Assembly (NCBI GenBank): GCA_034687125.1
Contig: JAQGBZ010000010.1
Span: 62,001 to 126,000 of the forward strand
Direction: 5' to 3'
Origin: Neelides folsomi
Lineage: Eukaryota > Arthropoda > Collembola > Neelipleona > Neelidae
Length of the DNA: 64,000 bases
The notes under the pieces were generated by a model. The model did no database searches, was not told the origin of the DNA, and saw only the letters and a program-made list of their open reading frames with translations. Of this stretch, positions 50,201 to 62,731 are shown one piece after another (positions within the stretch are counted from its first letter, which is position 1; every line of letters starts with the position of its first letter). A program made the position numbers and the translations under genes.

Positions 50201-52758
50201 TTGGAATAATGACACTTGAGTATGCCTTCGGGAACTACAGATAGAAATACCTGTGTGATACACGCGGGTGACTTCTGCTTATTCTATACATCTTTATTTT
50301 TTTACTGGAGGTTTGTAAATAGAAGACATTTATATTTGGGAGATGCGTCGGACGTGTGGGCAGCGTAGCAGAAAGGTTCTCTCCTGTATATTACACTCAC
50401 TCAATTACGAAAATACTCCTTATGTACACAGACAGCCTCATCTGACCTTCAGCGACGAGATGAGACGATGGAGATAGAAAACCTCGCTTCCTCGCTATCT
50501 CTCTCCATGTACATTTCCCTCCTACTAAATTTGACCATTGGAGGCAAATAGGAAGACTGGAACATCCTTCACCTTTAAATTTCCAATCACCCAATCCGCA
50601 ATTAAACACAGCAAAAGGCACGTTCGGCATTTATACGCCCATCTCCTATTTTGACACTATTGGATTTCCCCAGATGGAAACTGGTTTAAGAGGCTTCATG
50701 GGCTGATTGATAAGTTAGAAAGGATTCCTTTACGATCCACCTTTCTATTCAATCCTTCATATCCCATTCTTCTGCGAAAGGTCATTTTACAAACTTCTGG
50801 AACAAATGGACTTCAAGACCAATAAAACTTTATTGATTCTATCCATCAACTCTGCTCGTTCTTTGTGTTAGACCAAACACGTATGAAAGTACTTATTTTA
50901 GAATTACACTCCTTTCGTTAGTATGATTATTCATTATCAATACATGAGCTTGCATGTTGGATGTATGAACCTTTGTTGGCTACTAGTATAATTTAATGAA
51001 AGCCAACCACCACCTTTTTATCCCCTATGACACTTATTATTATACTACTGTATAATAGGATTTGTAATTGTAAAAGCATAAACTAATATAATTAATGACA
51101 TTACTAACACACAGTGTAACGTTAAATCTATTAAGACTCTCTGGAGAAATGTCTAACCCGAGTTGACATATATGATGTTATAATGTTGATATTATACCAT
51201 TTTAACTTTTCTATATTTATTTACCTTTATTCATAACCTTAACATGTTTTAAATAACCTTTAATGTTAGGTATAGTTTTTGGAAGAACTTGATGTTCCAG
51301 ATAAATGACAGTTCTTTTATTATTTATATAGGTAGATAAATGTATTATAATGCTCTATTTATGTGTTAAACTTTATTGAGATTAGTTAAACAACTTTTCG
51401 AGCGACTTTAACTTTGGCATATCATGGCTCGAATTCTATTAATTACAATAAATGGGACATATTTGGATAGTTGCAGAAAAACTTATTGATATAAAAAGAG
51501 TAGCATATTACTCGTTTAGATTTTTTGATTGTTCATAGTAGTTGCTCTAAATAAAACCTCTGTGCTCTGTACGCTCTGCACAAATAGCCTGAACACCTGT
51601 ATTTTTTTCATGCAGGATATCTGTTCTGTCCATGAAATGCAAATGCATGCAGGAAAGGTCACAAAATGTTCACTACTACATTTTCCACACTCTGATGAGC
51701 ACGTACATAATGAACACTTTCCGTTTATTGTGCTCGTGATGAGAGGAAAATGAAGAATTTAAGAAGAGAAATAAAGAAATTAATCAAATTAACCAATATG
51801 TTGAATAGTCTCAAGAAACTGAAAGATACTGGTAAATTTATTGACTTAATCTAATCAAATAAAGTTTACTAAGAATTGAATATATGGATAAACAATGTTA
51901 AAGTTTAATGGGTTTATTATTAGTCATATTTCATTGATTTGAAAATGGATGAATCTGACAATAATTTTAAGTTGACTCAACTCTCTGGTTCGTCATGGAA
52001 TAGTCAGTGGAATATTTAAAGTGAAAATTCATTATAATATTTATTCACTGTTCCAGTAAAGCTAGAATATAATGCCAATACCATACATCCACAAAACATG
52101 CCATGTCGCACGTATATATTCATGTTCCCTATCAGTGTTTGCATTTTAACATGGATTTGGTATTTTCCTATCTCTCCCCTGTTTTGTCGTCATTTCCGTC
52201 CCCTACACATCCTCCAATTAATAATTTGGTCTTGATGGCATGAGGAGTAAATTGCACGTAAGTTGATGTAGAATTACTATACAGGTCCCAGTATATCTCA
52301 CTTTTCCGTTGAGGAGCCCCCACGCACAAGTTAAACAGTCATGAATAAATGATTGGCCAACGCCCAAGAGAACTCTTCATTTCTTCTCTCCTTTTCTCTC
52401 CATGGATTGGAACGAGAGTTCCAAAGCCCGTGGAAATGTCGAGCACTCGTGGGATCCAATTAGGAGAAAATCGAGGAAATACTACTTACCCACACACGGT
52501 TAAAGGTCTTAAATGCCGGCTTCAATGGATTCCCAAATTGGTCAATAAGCACCGAGGAATTTAATACATAATATATTGAGCTCAAGAACCTGAATTGCAT
52601 CGTAAGATTGAGTTGGAATTTGGGAGAAATACTCCACACATCAGACCATTGCACCCAAATGATGTTGTCATTCAAACAAGCCTTCTGAATGTCCAAAATG
52701 AGACCGAGGCTTTTTTCTTGTTATTTGGCACAGGAATGAATTAGAATTCAGGGGTGGG
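32227..52758. other. About 20 kb without a recognisable gene
   Basis: I read both strands and found no exon with domain character or paired splice sites. The DNA is mostly AT-rich with scattered low-complexity runs, for example GATAAAATA units at 32838-32865. Local spots with more G+C occur at 33.55-34.05, 36.1-36.7, 38.3-38.5, 41.3-41.9, 48.3-49.0, 50.3-50.9 and 52.1-52.7 kb and could be regulatory or exons of non-coding RNAs. No tRNA or intact transposon was recognised. Confidence 0.5.
33550..34050. other. GC-richer patch with two inverted repeats
   Basis: An inverted repeat AATGCAAAC-GGGCA-GTTTGCATT (33581-33603) presents two octamer-like ATGCAAA sites in opposite orientation. A second, GGCTGCCC-CGA-GGGCAGCC, lies near 33969-33987. 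Overlapping frames of 60-79 codons exist on both strands but none is convincing. It may be an enhancer or a non-coding transcript. Confidence 0.3.
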
Positions 52759-52766
52759 TATATAAG
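52759..52766 (+). promoter_or_regulatory. TATA box, probable promoter of ELOVL copy 1
   Basis: GGGTATATAAGGAG sits at the edge of a GC-rich block that leads to the first elongase. Transcription would begin near 52790-52800, where GAGTCAACC offers an initiator-like site. Confidence 0.5.
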
Positions 52767-52789
52767 GAGAAGGAAGGCGGGAGCCGAAG

Positions 52790-52868
52790 CCGGCGAGTCA
52801 ACCAACTCCATTGATTTTTTTATCAAGATTTATCCGGCTCCACTCGTGAGCCGGTGCCGAGGATCTAC
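52790..52868 (+). other. Candidate 5' UTR exon of ELOVL copy 1
   Basis: Between the likely start site and a good donor, TCTAC|GTAAGA (52868/52869). A strong acceptor, TTTTTTTAATTCCAG, ends at 53090. The remaining leader from 53091 to the ATG has several upstream ATGs, so the true leader may be spliced differently. Confidence 0.3.
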
Positions 52869-53736
52869 GTAAGAGACGGGAGAGGTCAATCCGGCGAACC
52901 TTCCTTCCTCCCCGATTCAGGGAACCAACCTGGCAGCCCGGCGTTTTCACATGTATGAAATGTATGTCACTTCCAGAACGCTCCCAGACTTAAATTCACA
53001 ATACCATTAAAAGGGCCATTGATGGGATTTAATTCTCATTTTAATTCTCTTTGTTAAACATCGACCAAATTAAAGTTTTTTTAATTCCAGCCGAGCATTA
53101 TAGGAATGAGGCCTATGGTTGGCCAATTACTAAGCGTTCCAACTAAAGGTGTTTTTGTCTCTTAACTGCTGGGTGTGTGGCTTGGAACCGTGTGGAAAGT
53201 GAGTAAGTGGAGGTGGAATCATCGAGGGAGTGAATGAATGGTGGCGGAGAGGGTGGTGGCGGATCCCATAGCGAACAAGCGGCATCGTCTCGTCTCAATT
53301 CTCAGAGCCGTGTGGAGAAGTTTTGGTTTTGTAGAGCTGGGAGTTGGGAGTCTCCTCCTCGTCGCCACATTATTCCCTATATGACGATCGAGCGGGCCAG
53401 CTGAGAGAGCATTCGAAGTGAGGAGACCTCGAAGGTAACTACCATTCAGCTCACCCACCACACCTTATCTCTCTCGTGAGTACCGTGAGCCCTTGAGACT
53501 GTGTTTGTGACTTGAAGTCAAATCCCCCCGAACCCTCGCGGATCAAAGTGACTTATTCCTCTCGTTCCTCTCACACGTATCCCATCTCTTTGATGAACCA
53601 TTGGCGGACAGGAGTGATATACCTATAGTGGATTTAAATATTTCGGCCCTCGTCAAATGATCTTGTAGGACTCCGCGGGTCCTACTCGTCATTCTCTACC
53701 GATTCACTTTATTATTGCAATTGCGGGAGTGGCGTG

Positions 53737-56700
53737 ATGTGGAAGGAGTGCAGTGCTCTGTCGACGGTGCCGCAGGAGGCGCACCCGCAAGCTCAAAATG
53801 CTCATCTCTTCGAGTCATATATTCAATCCGCGGCCGAGGTCATTTTTGAGCCCGAAAACCTCCACAATGGGACGGACGGGTCAGACGGGTTGGATCTCTT
53901 TGGCCTCCTCCAGAAGTTCCCAACGATAGGAAACGAAACGGCGCGACTCGGGGAGTGGGGAGACGGCTTCATCGAAGTTGACACGGAGCTCAGTCCGTCG
54001 TACTTGTCCGTTCACGAGTGGGAACAGTTCAACCTCAATTATTGGAGACGATGGATTGGATACCACTGGTCCATCTCCGTTTACTCGTCCCTCCTCTATG
54101 TCATCCTCATCTTCTACGGGCAGGCCCTGATGAGGAACCGCCCTGCATTCTCTCTCCGAGGCCCTTTGACTCTCTGGAACATCTCCCTCGCCGCCTTTTC
54201 GATCCTCGGGTTCCTCAGGACTGCTCCGGAGATATTCCATTTAATTGGCGAGTCTGGCGGCGTGCACCGTTCAATTTGCATAAGGTGAGCGACCATTATG
54301 AATATTAATCCCATTGTCAACATACGGACCATTAATTATTCAAAATTAACAAAGTGAGACGAAATGGTATTGATGACACCCCAATTATTTCCTTCTTTTA
54401 TTAATGACATGGGAATTTTTTCCCTCCTCCATGCAAACCATTCTGCAGGAGATACTTAACAATGTGGTTAATGTTATTAATAAAATACTCCTTCTCATAC
54501 TTAAATATAATAATTTAGAAGTAGTAAGGCGGAGTGGCTTAACCCATGTGTTCATATCTTTTTTCTAAGGTTGTTAATGTACTGTATTTCCGCCTCCTAA
54601 GACTAAGAATGTATATAAAATAATACTTCCTTTTTTTCTCAATCTTGTTTTTATGCACTTCATCATTCTCATCATTTCCTCTCAATAGCTTTATTACATC
54701 TCTTCCTTTCACATTTAATCGGAGTGATCTCTCAGTCTCTGTAGCATCAAATTTCCTTCTTTTCCATCTTACCTCCTGATCCTTTATTTAATTTACACTG
54801 CAAATTATCTCTTAAATTAATAAAAGGTTCTTGGCTAGAGAATTCCCACTGTGGATTAATTACACGATGATTTATTGTATTATCTACTCATTCAATTTTG
54901 GAAATTAGGAGCATTTAATTTGTAATGTTTCACCGTTTACCTTTCAACAACTTGTCCAATATTTTATTATAATATTTTACTTGTTAAAAATACACTTCCA
55001 TATAGCTGACACACTTTGGAATTTGATCCGTGCCAGGGTTGCTCTTAAAAAGAAACCCGTCAGCCTTACATGCAGAGTTGCAGGGAAACGTAAACAAAGT
55101 TTGAATGAAGTGAGTAAGGCAGTAGGGGTAAATAACGTCAGGAGTATCCCTTCTTCCCTCTTCATTGGATCTGTATCCTTATGGACGGGGTGAGGAGATC
55201 CAACGAGTTTTTGCACTTTGAGAACTTGACCTATCTTCCCTCCCCCACGTTCCCTTTTCAAAAGTTCTCAAGATCCCCATCGTTAACTCCTCATTACCAG
55301 CCCCTGATTGAACTTTGAAGACCAAGGATCAGAGTGTAGAAGAGATATGGTAGTGTTGGAGTTTTGGCCTAGAAGTGATGATTATCTGAGAAACATATTT
55401 GCATACAGATTTATTAAGTGTATCCTCCCTCTCTCATTTACGTAAAAGGAAAATGAATGATTATTGGAGGGAATTATTAGTTAATATCAAAGCGTCTTGT
55501 AAGGTGTCACGTAGCATCTCATCTCACGTTTTGTTCGGAGCTACTAAGGTTGCGCTCTTCAAATAATTAATTGGGAGATATGGAAGTAAGGATATCCTCT
55601 CTCAAACTCACTCTTACTTCTGTTGCAGAGACTCTCATAATGCGGCTACAGCTTTCTGGGGCTGGTTGATGACCTTGTCCAAGCTCGTCGAGCTTGGAGA
55701 CACCGCCTTCATCGTGTTAAGAAAGCAGCCCCTCATCTTCCTCCATTGGTAAGAGAGTGCACCCTTAAGGTTTGAAGGCCGCCCCTGTAACCACCTGTGA
55801 CCTTATAGGTACCATCACATCACCGTCCTCATCTACACTTGGTTCACTTACGAAGCCTACGACCCCCCGCTCAGGTGGTTTATGACTATGAATATGTTCG
55901 TCCACGCCGTAATGTATTCCTACTACGCTCTCAAGGTATTCCAACTTTGCCACTTGTAAATTGTCAAATGTCTATAAATTTAACGAACAATCATGTCCAT
56001 CATTCCAAAATGAAAATGATTTTTTAATATCCCGGCACATTTCCAACATGCTTGTTAACCACCACCGTTCTAATAATGTTCAATTCTTATTATTCCAATA
56101 TTCTAGTCATTATTTTTTCAATGCTCTTATTATTTTATTATGCTCGGATGTTTTACTTTGATAGATCAACACAATGGTTGATATTTGATATACTAAAGAA
56201 TGATATAATAATAAATAGGACACGAAACCATAATTATATAAATTTTATCCCGATACGATGTCTTAATAAAAAGTAGAATAACGATTAACCTTTGCGTACT
56301 CAATTTCATTGTCAAAAAGATGAGGTTATGTCAGAATATGATTAGACAATTAGGAAAACCCTTAAAAAGTAATTGCCTAATTTTATACGTGAAGAAGGCT
56401 AAATTTTTAGAAATATGGTTGTATATTGAATTGAATATAAATAATGCATTGGGTTGAATTTTGTATTTATTGATGTTTGGTTTATTTCAGTCTCTGAAAA
56501 TCTTCGTGCCTCGAAGTTTTGCAATGATGATCACGACTCTCCAGTTGAGCCAGATGGTCCTCGGGGTCAGTATCAATATCTACTCCCTGTGGGCTAAATG
56601 TAAGTGGATCGTTCATTTGAAAATGGGCTTTTATTTTATTAATCCAATACCTTACTCCACTCAATCGGCATTGTGGGTATATTCCGGTATATCCACTTTG

Positions 56701-56968
56701 TTCAACACATTGACATATAATTTTATTATATAAATAATACACGGAATGTTCATGCGTCAATGATTCACACTCAAGATGATCCTCTCTTATATTGAGAATG
56801 AATTTGACAATAAATTGATGATTCGTTTTATTTCCAGTGGTTCTGAACACGGAGTGCAACTGCGGCTATGACAATATCGCTCTCGCCCTCTCCATGTATG
56901 CCTCCTACTTCGTCCTCTTCGCCAACTTCTTCTACAAGGCATATGTGAAGAAAAGGAAGATGGCTTGA
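53737..56968 (+). CDS. ELOVL6-like very-long-chain fatty acid elongase, copy 1
   Basis: This ER membrane 3-ketoacyl-CoA synthase condenses malonyl-CoA with acyl-CoA in chain elongation. The ELOVL3/6 branch mainly acts on saturated and monounsaturated C12-C16 chains. Five exons join in phase: 53737-54284, 55629-55748, 55809-55935, 56491-56599 and 56838-56968, giving 344 aa. The catalytic His box HWYHH is at 222-226. [16 protein letters not shown] precedes it, and [12 protein letters not shown] and LQLSQMVLG follow. Several membrane helices are evident. The C-terminus, KRKMA, fits a KxKxx ER-retrieval signal. An N-terminal extension of about 75 residues, acidic and with NGT and NET glycosylation-type sites, is unusual. 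The ATG at 53737 is the only one giving a full domain; a stop lies in frame at 53635. Confidence 0.93.
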
Positions 56969-59900
56969 AAACCTTCCATTTGAGCGCTCTCCCACACTCA
57001 CATACAAAATACACACCACAAAATTTTTGTGCGGGACAAAGAGAAATTAAAAAATGTATTTCAATTGAGAAAACGAGACAAATATATACACACTACATTA
57101 CTAGTAATTGAAACTAACCAAGAATGGAAGAATGAGCGAACTGAAGAGAGGAAATGCACGTGAGATGAAAAAATCGACTCTCCTACCACATTATTAATAT
57201 TAATCAAATAGCACTTATTTAAAAGTAATGTTTTAATTACTAATTTAAGATATAAATATTATATTAAATGAATGTATACTTTTAGTTATATAATATATAA
57301 TGAATAATATATAATATACTATATATACTAGTACATGTAGTAGCTGTTAGTTGTAGTTAGAAGGTCTGTGTTTAAACACGATATTTAATATTATTAAATG
57401 CATAAGTGATTAGATTGAAGAAGAAAAGAGCCTGTGCTCCTCTCCTTCAACTTCAATTACGAGACCCTTGGCAAAATGAAGAATGTGTATTAAAAATAAA
57501 TAACTGTTTAGTAAGAGACACGTTCTTGGACTCGGCGAATTAATGATCATTATACATTAATAAAATGGCAATATGCAAATACATTGTTAACTAAAAGTGT
57601 AGACAAATATTATATGGATACATACTTATTATTACTTGTGCATTGTATAAGTGTAGGATATAAAAAGTAATATACGAATACTTGTACGTGTATGGAATGC
57701 CTCTGCAAAAAATTATGAATATTGAAAAATGAATTGAAGCCTGAAGTTAACGCATTAACTACGAAGTTGTTTCCTTTATAAATGCAAGTTTTATAAATAT
57801 GTTACATCTATGTACACCAGCCCAAATGTTATGAAATATATTTAATTCTTAACACCGTTACACTAATTGGCAAATCACAAATCACCAGTGAAAAATTAAG
57901 TTCATGTTACATACATAAGATTATACTGTTCGTTTATTAAAAGAGAAATTGTTATTAAAATGACAAAATAAATATTAAGGATTAATGGATGAACAGATCA
58001 AACAATATTTTATAGTTTGTAATGTTCGATGCTAGAGCTAAAATTGGTACATTTAAAATAAATATTTAAAGAACATGTAATATATAATACATAACATATA
58101 TTAAGTAGTCGTATAATTAGGTAAGTACGTATATATATAAAATATTATATTATATCTTAATGTTTAAGCCAGAATTACAATATGTTATTTAATTACTTAC
58201 AATTGAAATTTTGTTTTCTTATTATCGCGATTTTTCATTGCCTCAACGAAGATTTATAGTCGATAAATAGGAGCGACTGGATCGCTAAATGTGTATAAAA
58301 ATAAGTATACTTATAAAATTGTGCTTAAATGTATAATAACCAATTCAAAATATTCTTTCTGACTGTTTGCAAAATTGTTTTATAACAAAGGAGAAGTTTA
58401 AATTTATTATTTTTCCTATAAATTAGCAGAAAGAATTAATGAATCCTAATCATGTTTGGAAACGGTGTGTACTAAAAAGTTTGTTGTGAATGCTTTGCAG
58501 CCATATTAAACCATTTTCTATGTATTATTAGTTTAAGAAATTCTAGTAATATGAATTAATCTAATAAATGTTGTCAATCACATTGATTGCGTTTCCTAAC
58601 TAAAATATGAAAAAATACAATATTGTAATGATTACTCCTATTAAATAATTATATGAATCATCTCACCATATTATGAGAACACTTAAAATTCTAAACATAC
58701 TTATTATATGAATAAGATGATTATAATTCATTTATTTTGGCAGACGGCCTTGTTGTGAAAAGTTTTGAATGAAACTTGAAAATCTATATGAACGTTCAAT
58801 TAATTTTTCATTAAAAATTCATATACATTACTTTAATATTTATTTAAATATATTTACAAATGATAAATTCATATTATAACTTTTCGAACATCCTCACACT
58901 CACATTCACATGGCATGATGACATAATAATTTTCATAATCATGATGACATTCTTTTAATATACATTCATTGTCAGTTTGCTATTTGAAAACTTCTTTTCA
59001 AACTTCAAAATACATTAAGTGCATAGCATATACCTAGGTATTAGGTACTTATGTATCATATGTATGTATGGTATGTTCATACTTTTAAAGGAAACTCTCT
59101 TTCAACGTGAACTTTAGAGATAAGCCTTTTTTTATAAATATCATTAATTTCTTAAATAAAATATAATTATTTGATTATGAAGATTAAGAACGTTCTATTG
59201 TTAAACCATATTGCACAGTAAGTAAGCTTCTTAACTCGAGAAGCTTTTTTCTACGCCCTAACTACGAGACAGTCGTTTAAATAAGTCTCGAGCTAGGCAA
59301 CTTACTCTATTATGTATAATATAAAATGGAAGAAAAATCTTACAATTTTACAATGCATTGTAATGTTATATGTAACGCTATAAAGCTAAAAGACATATTT
59401 TTATCATTATATTTTGTGTAAACACAAAATAAATTACAGGTATAATCATTCCATTTTCCTCCTCAAATGATTTTCTAAATTTTGATAATGTTTAGTAATA
59501 ATAAAATATAATGATAATGATAAAATATAATATAATCTTTTCGGATTCGGAATCGGAAACGACTTTAGACTCACCCTGTATATTATGCCATTGCACAAAA
59601 GTAGATTACAACTTTATAACCAATTTCAGTATAAAGTATCAGTAAAAATTTTAATGTATCCTTTATTTATTATGTGTTCTACTGGATAATTACGTGATGA
59701 TTGTTTTTTATACATAATTGAAGAGTACTTTTAGTATAAATTTAAAAAATGTAGAAGTGCCCATTACTCATTTAAATAGTATGCTCTGGTTAATTTTTTG
59801 CATAGAAGGAAAATGAAAAATCCTTGGACTTGAAATGATGAACCTTAAAAAACTTTATGCATTTTCATTCATTCCTACTAACGCATGTAATTCCGTCAGT

Positions 59901-60496
59901 TTGGGGAAAATGAGGAATTAAGATTATCGAGTCTTTAGTATTCGATTGAAAAGAGGAAGTGGATGTGAAGCCGAGGATTTCTACCATGTAATGCACTTGA
60001 TGCATTAAATAGAACAAAAGGGAATTTAAGGCATCCTTTGGGTCACTTCTCCGGAATCTGGAATTACCATAATTTAGAGGTGAGATGGATTAGTATGAAT
60101 ACTCCCATTGGATTACCATATAATTTCCAATTGTGAGGAGGATATATTGGGAAAATAAAGTCCTGGGAACCGACCTCGCCAGATCCTCCGACTGACAACG
60201 CATCCATAAATTAAGTACCTCCACGCCTATTCATAAAGGTCAAGTTTGTCTTGTATAAGGAGGAAAGCTTATGCCAATATCTGGATATAACATGGAATTA
60301 TTCCAAATGTCTAAATGAGGATTGAATCTTATCTACCCAGAGTCTGTAACAAGTAACATGCTCCGAACGTTGTAATAAACCTGACAATGAGCCAGTCTGG
60401 GAAGTTTAGCGATTTCGAAGGAACTCGCGAGCCGTGCAGCGTGCTCGAATTTCACATGAGGCGGGGAAGGCGGTTGGGTGGACGAAGGTTTAATAA
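56969..60496. other. Gap between the two ELOVL genes
   Basis: AT-rich DNA with low-complexity AT patches, for example 57285-57345 and 58120-58160. Possible polyadenylation signals of copy 1 lie at 57495-57500 (AATAAA) and earlier variants. From about 60.35 kb the DNA becomes GC-richer and should hold the copy 2 promoter. No exon found. Confidence 0.6.
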
Positions 60497-60586
60497 ATGA
60501 CGATGGTGATGAGGAACTGCCAGTTCTTACCTATTCGGGATGAACAGGAGCTGCTCCACACTCCCAATCTCCCATTTGACCTCTGA
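60497..60586 (+). other. Upstream ORF of ELOVL copy 2
   Basis: An ATG at 60497 opens a 29-codon frame that ends with TGA 20 bases before the chosen elongase start at 60606. It contains three Met codons in its first five. If transcribed, it could lower or regulate translation of the elongase. Confidence 0.3.
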
Positions 60587-60605
60587 TAATATAGGGAGCC
60601 CAGCC

Positions 60606-62626
60606 ATGGGCGACTTCATCGAGGTCAAACTCACCAACCCTTCGTATCTAAAGGTATACGATTTTGAACACCTTGACCTCACGTGGTGGAGAAAATGGTT
60701 CGGAGACAACTGGATGTTGTCCGTCTACGCCTCTGCCATTTACGTGGTTTTGATTTTCTGGGCCCAAGCCTGGATGAAGAATCGACCAGCGTATGACCTC
60801 AAGTGGCCACTTACAATTTGGAACGCTTCTTTGGCTATTTTCTCTATAATTGGATTCTCAAGAAGTTTGCCTGAGTTTGTCCATGTAATGTTCGGTCCAG
60901 ACGGATACAACAAATATCTCTGCACAAGGTTAGTGGGATACTTTATTATTACCGGCTCTATTGTACATATTTCTATCTTCAGTTTTAAGATGAGTTTCAA
61001 TCAAAATGTCTATTTAGTTGTCGGTTATATTACTAATGAGGAGTAAAGTTCTACCTAAGCTCATTTTAAATGAGATTAACTTATCATTTAATGATTCATA
61101 TAACGTCATAAAGAGGAAAAATTTTGACATTTTTTGTAAAATTGCCAATTAGATTTATTTTAATAATATTCTTATTTTAACAATAGTTCATTTCCACAAC
61201 TCTAATGCCAAAAACACATTACCATATCGAGTAATTTGAAAGATATTGTGATGAATCGGTGAGAAAAGTGATTTTAAGATAAGAAAAATACATCAAGATT
61301 AGATCTACATTCTACTTAAACACATGTAGATACGTTATTGTTTCAATATCTATGCTTGATTAATTAAATGAATTAATTGTTGTTGAAACTTGATTAATGA
61401 TTCTTGTCTGGTTTAGCGAAAATGTATAATGTATACTAATCAATAGCATAGCACCTCAATTATGGCCAAGAAATGAAGCTTGTTTCAAATCAAATGTATT
61501 TGTGAAACAATTAGTTTATTTATCTATAATCAAAAAAGGATTGCATTTTTATGTTAGGTAAGTAACTCCAATAATTTTATACAATTTACTTTGTTAAACA
61601 TTATTTAATTGTCCTTTAGAGAAGAGCATACCTCACCAACAGCCTTTTGGGGTCTCATTTTTATGATGTCGAAGCTTCTTGAACTTGGAGACACAGCATT
61701 CATTATACTCAAGAAACGACCTCTCATTTTCCTTCACTGGTGAATACATTTTCCATTACTCATAGTTTTTAGGGAATTTAACATTGTGGGATTTAATTAG
61801 TTCCAATGTTAGAATTTCATCCCTTTTTGAATGTTAACAGCTTTTTGCTAATATTTTAGGTTTCATCACGCAACAGTGTTCATGTTTTGTTGGTACGTCT
61901 ACGAGTTTTACGAGCCGCCAATAAAATTTTACGCTCTTGTTAACTTTTTTATCCACGGGTTGATGTATTCCTACTTCGCTATGATGGTAATTAAAGAGAA
62001 TGGTTTATACACCTTTAAGATAATAAATATGTAGAACTTGTAAACAATATTAAGCATGATAGGAGTAAAAAGGAAAGTGAAAATAACTTCATATTGATAA
62101 TTTTTAATTCTTCCGCAGTCGATGGGGATCAAGATACCAAAGAATCTCGCCATGACCATCGTAATTTCATCTTATATGCACTACATCTTTCATTATATTA
62201 AAGTTCACTCACTTTCTCGCAAACTAACCAATGTTTATTTGTATTTAGACGATACTTCAGATTAGTCAAATGGTTTTTGGAATCACGGTCAACGTTTATT
62301 CCCTTTGGAGCAAAGGTAAAATTCCTAATCTCAATCAACTCAATTGAACATAAATAAAGATACATGGATGATGAATGGGCGAATGTGAAAACGTGCTTTT
62401 CCTTGTGAAAAGATTCATCAAATAGACAAATAAACATTACGTAAAGCTTTAACTTAATTTGAAGTTAATGTTGCCTATTGTAGGTTCCGGGTTCGAGTGT
62501 CAAATCGATAATAAGAATTCAATTTTGGCAATCTCCATGTATGCTTCGTACTTTATCCTGTTTGCCATTTTCTTCCGAGACGCATACGGAAAAAAGAACA
62601 GCGCCGATAAGAAGTCATCTTCATGA
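60606..62626 (+). CDS. ELOVL6-like very-long-chain fatty acid elongase, copy 2
   Basis: This paralogue of the preceding elongase should catalyse the same condensation step. Six exons join in phase: 60606-60928, 61620-61739, 61860-61986, 62119-62160, 62249-62315 and 62484-62626, giving 273 aa, the normal family length. The His box HWFHH is at 147-151, after [27 protein letters not shown] and LQISQMVFG follow. Several membrane helices are evident; the C-terminal tail is Lys/Ser-rich. The start at 60606 is preferred because CAGCCATGG is a strong context and MGDFIEV aligns with GDGFIEV in copy 1; an ATG at 60540 would add 22 residues. All four introns of copy 1 recur at identical coding positions; one more splits exon 4. 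The box differs from copy 1 (WYHH to WFHH, ITV to ATV), so chain specificity may differ. Confidence 0.93.
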
Positions 62627-62725
62627 GAAAGCCCAATTAATTTATTTTATTATTGGTACACGTATGAAACACTATTTTAAATACGTTTTACCTCCTCATG
62701 CCTACAAAAATAATACAATATACAT

Positions 62726-62731
62726 AATAAA
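62726..62731 (+). promoter_or_regulatory. Polyadenylation signal of ELOVL copy 2
   Basis: AATAAA 100 bases after the stop codon. Confidence 0.5.

Noticed and set aside
53881-54240. 119-codon minus-strand frame across ELOVL copy 1 exon 1
   Set aside because: It is a mirror of the real coding exon, whose homology is unambiguous.
59540-59590. CACCCTGTAT, similar to ends of some mariner-like elements, next to GATTCGGAATC
   Set aside because: No matching inverted terminal repeat, transposase remnant or target-site duplication was found nearby.
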